Of a DNA stretch of 50,362 nt, positions 41,568 through 49,877 are shown one piece after another (the stretch's first letter is position 1; every line of letters starts with the position of its first letter). Made by a program: the position numbers and the translations under genes. The stretch comes from JABSOG01 sp041583135. Lineage in GTDB: Bacteria; Pseudomonadota; Gammaproteobacteria; Enterobacterales; Alteromonadaceae. The notes below the pieces were generated by a model that saw only the letters and a list, made by a program, of their open reading frames with translations, searched no databases and had not been told where the DNA came from. The stretch lies in NCBI GenBank assembly GCA_041583135.1, contig JBFHGJ010000036.1:1-50362 (forward strand), given 5' to 3'.

Positions 41568-42128
41568 TTATGCCTTAATCGATTGTTGAATGTAACTGTC
41601 GTTAAAGATGTTGTGTAATACCGTTGCTGCCAGCGAGTTCAGTGCCTGTTCCATCGCGGCAACATCGGATTGCAGTACACCTTCACGCTTGTCATGACCG
41701 GTAAAGGTCTTGAAGTAGCTCTTTCCATTGTGCCGCACGGTGACCTTAAACTCAGCAACCAGTGACGCTTCATATTTTAAACTGTGCTGAGCAACAATGG
41801 TTTCGAGCTGGATAATTGAAAGTTCAATGACGTTGGCGCTGTACTGCGATACTGCCAAACCTTGCTTACCAAAGCCTGTGCTTAAGGCGCTTTTAAGCGA
41901 TTCTGATACGTCATTGCCAGCTGGACGGTTTTGCCTTTTCCCCTCAGGACTTATCACTTGCAATAGATGTTTCGCCGCTCTGTTGTCAACAACTTTGATG
42001 GCGTAGTTCTGCCCTTGATAGAGCATTTGTTGATTGACTATCGGCTGTGGTGAAAAATACATGGCTTTTGGTAGGTTGCTACAGCCGCACAGCAATAAGG
42101 CTGGGAGCAGCCAGAAAAGTCGCTTCAT
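41568..42128 (-). CDS. yajG: YajG family lipoprotein
   Basis: A 186-residue lipoprotein with lipobox LLLCGC (Cys about residue 16) and the YajG pattern: FSPQPIVNQQMLYQGQNYAI, then VKVVDNRAAKHLLQV-like early strands and a helical end. YajG is a conserved envelope lipoprotein of unclear function. It starts 4 bases after the rlmG stop and is followed by the cyclophilin gene, so all three likely form one operon. Confidence 0.85.
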   Translation of the reverse strand: MKRLFWLLPALLLCGCSNLPKAMYFSPQPIVNQQMLYQGQNYAIKVVDNRAAKHLLQVISPEGKRQNRPAGNDVSESLKSALSTGFGKQGLAVSQYSANVIELSIIQLETIVAQHSLKYEASLVAEFKVTVRHNGKSYFKTFTGHDKREGVLQSDVAAMEQALNSLAATVLHNIFNDSYIQQSIKA

Positions 42129-42132
42129 AAAG

Positions 42133-43269
42133 TCATCCTTTGGTTGTGGTTAACACGGTAAATTTCTTGTTGGCATCAAGGGTTTTAACGTTGCCGAATA
42201 GGCGTTTGAGCTTCACATGATAAGCAAGGTTGCGATTACCTACAACAATCAAGCGGCCGTTGTTTTTAAGCACCCGTCTGGCATCGACAAACATTTGCCA
42301 AGCAATATGGTCGGTTACAGCCTGCATTTGATGGAAGGGCGGATTACATACAATGATGTCGTATTGGTTGGCCTCAGCGCGTCCGAGACAGTCATCGACA
42401 ATAAAATCACATTGCGCCAAGGCATCAGGGAAGTTTAACGCGACTGCATCTTTGGCCGATTGCACTGCCATATAAGATTCATCGACAAAGGTCACTTTTG
42501 TCTGAGGACATTGTGCCAGTAGCGACAACCCCAGTACGCCATTGCCACAGCCAAGATCAACAACCTGTTTACCATCACAGTTTTTAGGCAGGTTAGCCAG
42601 TAACAGCCTGGCACCAATGTCCAGCGAATCTCTGGAAAATACATTGGCATGATTGACTAAAGTTATATCGCTATTTTCCAGTGTCCACTTGACTGGATAA
42701 GGGCAGGCAACAGCCGTTTTTGTTACTTCGGTAAAGATCAAGCGAGACTTTTTTTTGGCCAAAGAGGTTGTGGTCGGCCCTAGATACTGTTCAAACAGTT
42801 TAAGCGTCGAGCTATGAATGTCTGTGACCTTACCTGCGGCAATGACCGGCGTACCCGGTGCAAGGTAGTGGCTTAACTGCGACAGCAGATACGTCAAATA
42901 GCCGTTGTTCTTTGGTACTTTGAGCAGCACCAGCGCAATATCCTGCGGCAGCGGCGCCATAACATCGAGGATTTGCGAAGGCTTTAGGTCAATATCATTT
43001 TGCTCGGCATTATACAAAGCACCTTGCTGGGCAACATATGAATCAGACAAATGATAAAGTGGTTTATCGCCAAAATAACAACTCAGCGCGCCAAAGCTGT
43101 CATTGATAATGAGGATTGCCTTGTCGCTGGGTGCAAGGTCATGAGTGAGGACATGGTCTATCAGGTATTCATCACCACTGTCCCACGCCTGAAGCGTGCG
43201 ATTTTTTTGTTCAACAGGCCATCGGTGCAGGCTAAGCGTGCGCTCATTTAGCGTAAGTTCGGTATTCAT
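42133..43269 (-). CDS. rlmG: 23S rRNA m2G1835 methyltransferase RlmG
   Basis: A 378-residue methyltransferase, the same length as E. coli RlmG (378). The N-terminal half is the degenerate domain typical of RlmG/RsmC enzymes. The C-terminal half has the SAM site VVDLGCGNGVLGLSLL and the N2-guanine motif CNPPFHQMQ. It methylates G1835 of 23S rRNA. It leads the rlmG-yajG-cyclophilin operon and is divergent from the DUF4856 gene. Confidence 0.9.
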   Translation of the reverse strand: MNTELTLNERTLSLHRWPVEQKNRTLQAWDSGDEYLIDHVLTHDLAPSDKAILIINDSFGALSCYFGDKPLYHLSDSYVAQQGALYNAEQNDIDLKPSQILDVMAPLPQDIALVLLKVPKNNGYLTYLLSQLSHYLAPGTPVIAAGKVTDIHSSTLKLFEQYLGPTTTSLAKKKSRLIFTEVTKTAVACPYPVKWTLENSDITLVNHANVFSRDSLDIGARLLLANLPKNCDGKQVVDLGCGNGVLGLSLLAQCPQTKVTFVDESYMAVQSAKDAVALNFPDALAQCDFIVDDCLGRAEANQYDIIVCNPPFHQMQAVTDHIAWQMFVDARRVLKNNGRLIVVGNRNLAYHVKLKRLFGNVKTLDANKKFTVLTTTKG

Positions 43270-43373
43270 TGCAGCTATAAATTGAAAATTTTCGTCATTT
43301 TGCCATGACGTCAGTTAAATCGCACCCAGTATATCAAACCTGATCTAAGTCAAAAACTGTAAAATATTAATGC

Positions 43374-43394
43374 AAATGACATTGATTCTCATTT
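43374..43394 (+). promoter_or_regulatory. Fur-box-like operator
   Basis: The 15-bp core TGACATTGATTCTCA (43377-43391) matches the Fur consensus TGATAATNATTATCA at 11 of 14 defined positions. It overlaps the -35 element of the promoter listed next. It implies iron-dependent repression of the DUF4856/imelysin/receptor genes. Confidence 0.7.
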
Positions 43395-43409
43395 CTATGC
43401 GTGTATACT
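43382..43409 (+). promoter_or_regulatory. Sigma-70 promoter of the imelysin/receptor locus
   Basis: TTGATT (43382-43387), a 16-base spacer, then TATACT (43404-43409). Start of transcription would fall near 43417, about 50 bases before the DUF4856 start codon. The Fur-like box covers the -35. Confidence 0.65.
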
Positions 43410-43464
43410 GCGCTCATTAATACGAATCAATCTCATTTACTTGAATCAGACAGGAAGATATCCA

Positions 43465-45219
43465 GTGACGTTTCAATTCAAACCTTCGGCAATTGCCAGT
43501 GCAGTGCTTCTTTCATGTATCGGACTAACCGGCTGCGGTGGCGGCTCTGGTGGTGGTACAACCACACCCCCTCCGAGCAACACCAATCATGCACCGACCG
43601 ATATCAGCTTATCCAGCAATGTTGTTGCTGAAAACGCCGTAGCGGCAAGTATCGGTACTTTGTCTGCTAGCGACAGTGATAGCAACGAATCGTTCAGCTA
43701 TAGTGTTGATGATACTCGTTTTGTTGTTGCTGGTAGCGAATTGAAATTGGCCGCAGATACCGCCTTAGATTATGAAACAGATACCAGTGTCGCTATCAAG
43801 ATCACGGTAACCGACAAAGCGGGGGCCACCTTTGCTAAGGACTTCACGATTGATGTCACTGATATTTTGGAAGTCACGGCGCCGACTACTTATGCCTACG
43901 AAAGCCGTTTTTCAAGCGCTTCATCGGTCAGCTATGGTGGTCAAATCGCCCGTCATGTGTTGATCAGCGAACTGTTTAACTATATCAGTAACCAACTCAA
44001 AGCCGATGTTGATGCCTTTAGCATTACCTCCGGTGAACAGGCGTTGGCGAAGTTGACCTCTTACTACAGCTACAGCGCAGAAACCTACGACTTGGAAATT
44101 GCCGACAGAGCCTTGCTGTTAAGCACTACGCCTGGTTCTGAGCAAACCACTTTGCGTCAACTCTCAGGCTCTCACAAAGACCTGTCTGGTAAAATCGCCG
44201 GTAATGATGCGGTCGGTCAACACAAAGATTGGTCAAGCGAATTGGTCGGTTGGAACGCCAAAGGCTCTATCACTCCTGAGGGCGTGGTTTATCAATTGCT
44301 GGGGCAAATTGCGCAAAACGTACAAACCTATATCGATGGTAACGTGCGCAACGATGTTAACGGCAATGCCATCAGCCAGCTTTATGTCACCGAAGACGGC
44401 AAAGACTTGCGCCAATTGCTACAAAAATTCTTGTTGGGCGCAGTGGCCTTTTCACAAGCCACCGACGACTACCTAGACGACAGTGTTGACGGTAAAGGGT
44501 TGTTGTCTGACAACACAGTTGCAGATGGTGCCAAGCCATATACCGCACTTGAGCACGGCTTCGACGAAGGTTTTGGTTATTTCGGCGCTGCCCGCAACTA
44601 CAACGACTATAGTGATGATGAAATCGCCGGTAAAGGTGGTCGTAGTGATTGGAAGGGCTATCACGATACCGACAATAGTGGCTCGATTGATTTGACTGCC
44701 GAGTATAATTTCGGTAACTCAACCAACGCCGCCAAGCGTGACCGTGGTACGGCTTCAGGCAGCAATCCAACAGATTATTCTAAAACCACATTTGATGCGT
44801 TCTTGATGGCCCGTGCCATCATCGTTCATGCCGAAGGTGCACTGGATGAACAACATTTGTCGGCACTTAAAGCGCAGCGCAACATCATTGTTGAATATTG
44901 GGAAAAAGCCATTTCAGCTACCGTGGTGCATTACATCAATGAAGTGACGGCCGATTTGGACAAGCTCGGGACGGCAGATTATGTTTTTGCCGATGCGGCC
45001 AAGCATTGGTCTGAACTCAAAGGCTTTGCTTTGAATTTCCAGTTCAATCCACGTAGCCCAATGAGCGATGAGCAGTTCGCTCAGTTGCATGAGCTTATCG
45101 GCATGGCTCCTGCCATTACCGCAGACGCCGCAGAAAGCTACAAAGCCAACCTGTTGGCTGCTAGAGAGTTGCTCCAAACGGTTTATGGCTTTTCTGAGCA
45201 AAACGTTGAGAACTGGTAA
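43465..45219 (+). CDS. DUF4856 lipoprotein with cadherin-like domain
   Basis: A protein of about 584 residues from GTG 43465 (AGGA upstream). A TTG at 43441 opens the frame but would push the signal inwards. The lipobox is TGC in GLTGCGGG, followed by a Gly/Ser/Thr/Pro linker. Residues about 40-130 are a cadherin-like/Ig domain (TDISLSSNVVAENAVAASIG, ALDYETDTSVAIKITVTD). The rest is DUF4856: PTTYAYESRFSSASSVSYGG, and EHGFDEGFGYFGAARNYND. DUF4856 occurs beside imelysin genes; the module is probably outer-membrane-anchored and linked to iron uptake. A Fur-like promoter lies upstream. Precise function unknown. Confidence 0.82.
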   Translation: MTFQFKPSAIASAVLLSCIGLTGCGGGSGGGTTTPPPSNTNHAPTDISLSSNVVAENAVAASIGTLSASDSDSNESFSYSVDDTRFVVAGSELKLAADTALDYETDTSVAIKITVTDKAGATFAKDFTIDVTDILEVTAPTTYAYESRFSSASSVSYGGQIARHVLISELFNYISNQLKADVDAFSITSGEQALAKLTSYYSYSAETYDLEIADRALLLSTTPGSEQTTLRQLSGSHKDLSGKIAGNDAVGQHKDWSSELVGWNAKGSITPEGVVYQLLGQIAQNVQTYIDGNVRNDVNGNAISQLYVTEDGKDLRQLLQKFLLGAVAFSQATDDYLDDSVDGKGLLSDNTVADGAKPYTALEHGFDEGFGYFGAARNYNDYSDDEIAGKGGRSDWKGYHDTDNSGSIDLTAEYNFGNSTNAAKRDRGTASGSNPTDYSKTTFDAFLMARAIIVHAEGALDEQHLSALKAQRNIIVEYWEKAISATVVHYINEVTADLDKLGTADYVFADAAKHWSELKGFALNFQFNPRSPMSDEQFAQLHELIGMAPAITADAAESYKANLLAARELLQTVYGFSEQNVENW

Positions 45220-45273
45220 AGCCCACAATTTGAGCACTGTCATATCAACTGGTGACAGTCGGTAATAACAACA

Positions 45274-45305
45274 AAAAGGTTAGGCTCAATTGGGCCTAAC
45301 CTTTT
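45274..45305 (+). terminator. Strong hairpin between the DUF4856 and imelysin genes
   Basis: A 12-bp stem AAAAGGTTAGGC / GCCTAACCTTTT with an 8-base loop, in the 116-base gap. Only four T follow within the stem, so termination may be partial. It could set the ratio of the two gene products or protect mRNA ends. Confidence 0.6.
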
Positions 45306-45335
45306 GCACATTTGTTTATCGAGGAATATTAAACG

Positions 45336-46631
45336 ATGAAACTTCCAAGCATAAATGGGGTTGTCTGGGTTAAAGCCCTTAGTGCAATCGCCGTTGTCGT
45401 CGCGCTGCAAGGCTGTGGTGAATCGACCAGTTCAAGCGCCGGTAGTGGTTTTGGTCAAACCGAGGACAATAGCTCAGGTGGCAATACTGGTGGCGAGAAC
45501 AACAATGGCAATGACTACGACAGCGCGCAATTGCTAGCCAACCTTACCGATAATATCATTGTGCCGACATACCAAAGCTTCAAAACTGCTGCGCAAGCGC
45601 AACATGACAGTGTGGCTGCCTATTGCGCCGCATTGAATGTTGATGGCCAAGACGTTGCGGCCTTGCGCCTTGACGCTCAGCAAAGCTGGAAAGGCGTTGC
45701 TCAACTGTGGCAACAGGCCGAAGTGATGCAGCTCGGTCCATTGGCCGATAACCACAACGCCTTGCGTAACAACATTTATTCTTGGCCTGTGGTCAGCAGT
45801 TGCGGCGCCGACCAAGACGTTGTTTATTATGAGCAAGGGCATATCAACGGCAATAGCTACCAGATAAACCAAAGAACCGATACCCGTCGAGGCATCGATG
45901 TGCTGGAATATTTGCTATTCAATAACAATTTAGATCACAGCTGTTCGAGTAACAGTGGCCCCTTGGGCGATTGGAATATTCGCACCGATGCCGAGCGCAT
46001 CAAAGCCCGTTGCCAATATGCCGAGGTGGTGTCGCAAGATCTTCTCGCCAACGCCGATATATTGCTCGAAAGATGGCAAGGCAATGATGGCTTTGCGGCA
46101 AAACTGAAAGCCGCAGGGCAGGCTGGAAGCGAGTTTGACTCGCAGCTCAAAGGTGTTAATGCCATTACCGATGCGATGTTTTACATCGATTCGGTGACCA
46201 AAGACGGCAAGTTGGCAAAACCGATGGGTCTGTTTGACAACAGCTGTGCCAATTCGGCTTGTCCTGAGGATGTTGAAGCTCAGTTAAGCGCTCATAGCGT
46301 TGAGAATATCATTGCCAACTTATTGGCTTTGAGCAAATTGTATTACGGCAGTAGCGATGGCCTTGAGTCGAGTGACGGCGTAGGCTTTGACGATTTCTTA
46401 AAAGCCGTAGGGGATGAGCAGACTGCCGAGCGCATTGCGGCCGGCCTAAATGCCGCCAGACTGATGGCAGCCGAGCTTGATAAGCCATTGGCGACCTTGC
46501 TGGTTGAAGAGCCTGCCAAAGTGGTTGCGCTGCATCAGCAACTAAAAACCGTGACCGATGAAATGAAAGGCAACTTCATCAACTCTTTGGCACTGGAACT
46601 ACCGCAAACCTCAGCGGGCGACAACGATTAA
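45336..46631 (+). CDS. Imelysin-family lipoprotein
   Basis: A 431-residue protein with lipobox LQGC (Cys about residue 27), then a Ser/Gly/Asn-rich linker (to about 65), then an imelysin (peptidase M75-like) domain. Imelysins usually carry GxHxxE; here the equivalent reads RGIDVLEYLLFN, so His is replaced by Asp, as in some iron-regulated relatives. Other marks are SWKGVAQLWQQAEVMQLGPL and NAITDAMFYIDS. The family is periplasmic or outer-membrane, linked to iron uptake; peptidase activity is not generally shown. It is followed by the receptor gene. Confidence 0.85.
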   Translation: MKLPSINGVVWVKALSAIAVVVALQGCGESTSSSAGSGFGQTEDNSSGGNTGGENNNGNDYDSAQLLANLTDNIIVPTYQSFKTAAQAQHDSVAAYCAALNVDGQDVAALRLDAQQSWKGVAQLWQQAEVMQLGPLADNHNALRNNIYSWPVVSSCGADQDVVYYEQGHINGNSYQINQRTDTRRGIDVLEYLLFNNNLDHSCSSNSGPLGDWNIRTDAERIKARCQYAEVVSQDLLANADILLERWQGNDGFAAKLKAAGQAGSEFDSQLKGVNAITDAMFYIDSVTKDGKLAKPMGLFDNSCANSACPEDVEAQLSAHSVENIIANLLALSKLYYGSSDGLESSDGVGFDDFLKAVGDEQTAERIAAGLNAARLMAAELDKPLATLLVEEPAKVVALHQQLKTVTDEMKGNFINSLALELPQTSAGDND

Positions 46632-46640
46632 GGTAACGTG

Positions 46641-48914
46641 ATGAATCAACAAAGCAACCCAATAGCCCAATTGCGCTTGAATAAATTGGCCACATGCATT
46701 GCCATGGCCTTGATGCCGGTGTTGAGCACGCAAGCGTTAGCCCAAGACGATAACGGCGCGCCGCAAACTGAAAGCCAAAGTGCTGAGAAGAAAGACGAGT
46801 CCAAGACCTATCAAGAGCGTTTGAGTATTATCGGTCACAACAAGCAGTTACGTACTGAAGCCGGCTCTGCCACCTTGATTTCCGATGTGACCTTGGAGAC
46901 TTTTGAATATGACGACATCAACCGTGTGTTGGCGGTGGTGCCGGGTGTCAATATTCGCGAAGAAGACGGTTATGGTTTAAGACCCAATATCGGCTTTCGC
47001 GGTGCCACCCCTGAGCGCAGTAAAAAAATCGCGCTGATGGAAGATGGTGTGCTTATTGCGCCAGCACCTTATTCTGCGCCTGCCGCGTATTACTTCCCAA
47101 TGGTTAGCCGTATGACGGCGGTTGAGGTTTTTAAAGGCCCTGCGGCGATTAAGTATGGCCCAAATACCGTAGCCGGTGCGCTGAACATGACCTCACGAGC
47201 GGTGCCAGAAGGCTCTGAAGGTGGCATCGATTTGGCCTTTGGTGGTGACGGCTATGGTAAGGTTCATGGCGATTACGGTAACAAGTCAGGTGATTTCGGC
47301 TATGTGGTTGAAGGTTTGCATGTGCAGGCCGATGGCTTTAAGGAATTAGACGGTGGCGGAGATACCGGCTTTGATAAGACTGACTTATTGGCCAAGTTGC
47401 AATATGATTTTAGCACTGGTAAATACAATCAGCTGGTGGAATTGAAACTCTCTTATGGCGATGAAACATCTAATGAAACCTACCTCGGTTTGTCCGATGA
47501 AGATTTCAAGGCCAACCCAAACCGTCGTTATAGCGCTTCACAACTTGGCTTGATGGACTGGGAACACTCACAAGTACAACTCACCCATCATATTGAACTG
47601 AGCGGCGCAGATGTGATCACCCGTATCTATCGCAATGATTTTGAGCGTGCGTGGCGTAAGCTCAATGGCTTTCAAGGCTCAGACCGAGAATTGTTGGAAG
47701 TGATCAGCAACCCAACCGATGGCATCAATGCCGAGTTTATGGCCATTTTACAAGGTCAAATGGATTCTCAGCAGGGCTTTGGTAACCTCAGCTTAGGCAC
47801 CAATGCCAGAGAGTATTACTCACAGGGGATCCAAAGCGACCTGCGCTACAGCTATAGCATCAGCGGTTTAGACAGCGTATTTGAAACCGGTGTGCGCTAT
47901 CACGAAGACCAAATCGAGCGTAATCATACTGCTGAAACCTTTGCCATGCGCTCGGGCCGTTTAGAAAGCTTAGGTAATGCCATCAGTGTTGACACCCGTA
48001 ATAGCGAAACCAGCGAAGTATGGTCGGTTTATGGTCAAAATACGTTGAACTGGCAGTCGTTAAGTTTGACCACCGGTATCCGTGGCGAGTTTATCGACGC
48101 CAAATATCAGAACCTGTTGCCGGGTCAAGAAAACAACTGGCTCAGCAAATCTTCAAAGATCTGGTTGCCAAGTATCAGTGCGTTTTATCAAGCCTCAGAT
48201 ACGCTTGGTTTTTTGTTTGGCATTCACGAAGGCCACGTGCCGACCAGCCCACAGCAAGAACCGATCATTCAGCCGGAAAAAAGCGTCAACTATGAGTTAG
48301 GTATGCGTTACGCTGATGGTGCTTCTGCTGTCGATATGGTTGGTTTTTTCAACGACTATAAAAACCTCAAAGAAAGTTGCACCTTCTCGGCCTCGACCAG
48401 CTGTATTGAACAAGTTGATGCCGAATTCAATGGCGGTGAGGTAGACATCTATGGTCTGGAGGCGAGCTTTAAGCATCGCTTCAGCCTATCTAACGGCTTA
48501 GACCTGCCGGTGTCTTTGGTTTACACCTATACCGAGTCTGAATTCAAACAAGCGATTGATTCGACCTTCCCGCAGTGGGGTAAAGTGGAAGCCGGTGACA
48601 AGGTGCCTTATTTGCCGGATCACCAGTTAACCCTGACATTGGCTGTTGAAGCCAACGACTGGCAAGTGTCTCTATTGGCCCGTTATGTGGGTGAAATGGT
48701 TGAAGCCTCGGGGACCGGTGTTGAACTGGAAGGTTTTAGCACCAATGCCTATACAGTCGTTGACCTGTCGGCCAGTTATCAGCTGTCGGTTGGCTCATTG
48801 TATTTTAAGATTGACAACCTGTTCGACCGTGTTGAGGTTGTCAGCCGTAGACCTTATGGCGCGCGTCCAAGTAAACCACAGCAATTGGTTGCTGGTTACA
48901 AGTATCGCTTCTGA
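46641..48914 (+). CDS. FecA-like TonB-dependent outer-membrane receptor
   Basis: A 757-residue receptor from ATG 46641 (a GTG precedes it; AAGG upstream). The signal peptide ends TQALA-QDDNG. A TonB-box-like ERLSIIGH lies near residue 55. The plug domain is about 60-200 (DDINRVLAVVPGVNIREEDG, NIGFRGATPERSKKIALMED, VFKGPAAIKYGPNTVAGALN), followed by a 22-strand barrel ending in ..VAGYKYRF with terminal Phe. The plug resembles ferric-citrate-type (FecA) receptors. No fecIR regulators are nearby. The TonB2 operon in this window could energise it. The ligand is not proven; the imelysin neighbour and Fur-like box suggest iron. Confidence 0.9.
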   Translation: MNQQSNPIAQLRLNKLATCIAMALMPVLSTQALAQDDNGAPQTESQSAEKKDESKTYQERLSIIGHNKQLRTEAGSATLISDVTLETFEYDDINRVLAVVPGVNIREEDGYGLRPNIGFRGATPERSKKIALMEDGVLIAPAPYSAPAAYYFPMVSRMTAVEVFKGPAAIKYGPNTVAGALNMTSRAVPEGSEGGIDLAFGGDGYGKVHGDYGNKSGDFGYVVEGLHVQADGFKELDGGGDTGFDKTDLLAKLQYDFSTGKYNQLVELKLSYGDETSNETYLGLSDEDFKANPNRRYSASQLGLMDWEHSQVQLTHHIELSGADVITRIYRNDFERAWRKLNGFQGSDRELLEVISNPTDGINAEFMAILQGQMDSQQGFGNLSLGTNAREYYSQGIQSDLRYSYSISGLDSVFETGVRYHEDQIERNHTAETFAMRSGRLESLGNAISVDTRNSETSEVWSVYGQNTLNWQSLSLTTGIRGEFIDAKYQNLLPGQENNWLSKSSKIWLPSISAFYQASDTLGFLFGIHEGHVPTSPQQEPIIQPEKSVNYELGMRYADGASAVDMVGFFNDYKNLKESCTFSASTSCIEQVDAEFNGGEVDIYGLEASFKHRFSLSNGLDLPVSLVYTYTESEFKQAIDSTFPQWGKVEAGDKVPYLPDHQLTLTLAVEANDWQVSLLARYVGEMVEASGTGVELEGFSTNAYTVVDLSASYQLSVGSLYFKIDNLFDRVEVVSRRPYGARPSKPQQLVAGYKYRF

Positions 48915-48928
48915 TTGGACGTAATTGT

Positions 48929-49876
48929 ATGGTTGACAGCATTTTAGATACTTTAAAAGCCTTGGCATTGTATTTAGATGATGCCAATAAGCGCTTGTTT
49001 TGGTGGTATTTGCTGTCGGCCTGCGTGTTGGCTTTGCCGGTGTATTTGAAGTTTCGCCGGCACAAGCCGCAAGTGTCGTTTATTGCCTATTTGTTTGATA
49101 AACGTATTTGGCTGAGTCGCTCCGCTAAGCAGGATTATATGCTGTGGGTGTTAAACCGCTTTATTCGAGTGTTTATCTATGCCCCGATAATACTGTTGAT
49201 GGTGCCCGTTGCGATGGGGTTTTCCGGGCTGCTTGAATCTGGTTTTGGCGCGCGAAGCTTTATTGATTGGCCGCAATGGGCAATTATCTCGGTGTTTACC
49301 CTCGCGCTATTTCTCGCCGATGACTTTAGTCGCTTCTTTTTACATTATGTACTCCATAAAGTGCCTTTTTTGTGGCATTTTCACAAGGTGCATCATAGCG
49401 CTGAAGTGCTCACGCCTTTTACCGTTTATCGTAGTCATCCGATAGAAAGTTACCTGTATGCCTGTCGTATGGCATTATCGCAAGGCATGGTCGTTGGCGG
49501 TGCCTACTATTTGTTTGGCCCAAACCTGAAAATGTACGATGTGGTTGGCGCCAATATTTTTGTTTTTGCGTTTAATATCATGGGATCTAACCTACGCCAC
49601 TCTCATGTGTGGCTCAGTTGGGGAGGGTGGTTAGAAAAGTGGTTTATTAGCCCTGCACAACATCAAATACATCATAGCGACAGGCGTGAACATTTTGATA
49701 AGAACCTAGGTTCGGCTTTGGCCATTTGGGATAGATTGTTTGGTACTTTATTGACCGCCGACAAGGTAAACGATAAGCTTCGCTTTGGTTTGGGTAAAGG
49801 CAAAAATCCGCATCAAACCTTGTGGCAGATTTATCTAAAACCCTTTAAAGATGCCTTTAGTCAAAGACCTTTTTAA
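48929..49876 (+). CDS. Sterol desaturase/fatty acid hydroxylase family protein
   Basis: A 315-residue integral membrane enzyme of the fatty acid hydroxylase superfamily. Membrane helices lie near residues 25-45, 75-100 and 110-130. Histidine clusters bind two irons: HYVLHKVPFLWHFHKVHHS, a further YRSHPIES, and AQHQIHHSDRREH near the end. It would hydroxylate or desaturate a lipid; no sterol pathway is visible. It starts 14 bases after the receptor stop and thus probably belongs to the same operon. The alkB-like gene begins 1 base after its stop. Confidence 0.87.
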   Translation: MVDSILDTLKALALYLDDANKRLFWWYLLSACVLALPVYLKFRRHKPQVSFIAYLFDKRIWLSRSAKQDYMLWVLNRFIRVFIYAPIILLMVPVAMGFSGLLESGFGARSFIDWPQWAIISVFTLALFLADDFSRFFLHYVLHKVPFLWHFHKVHHSAEVLTPFTVYRSHPIESYLYACRMALSQGMVVGGAYYLFGPNLKMYDVVGANIFVFAFNIMGSNLRHSHVWLSWGGWLEKWFISPAQHQIHHSDRREHFDKNLGSALAIWDRLFGTLLTADKVNDKLRFGLGKGKNPHQTLWQIYLKPFKDAFSQRPF

Positions 49877-49877
49877 A

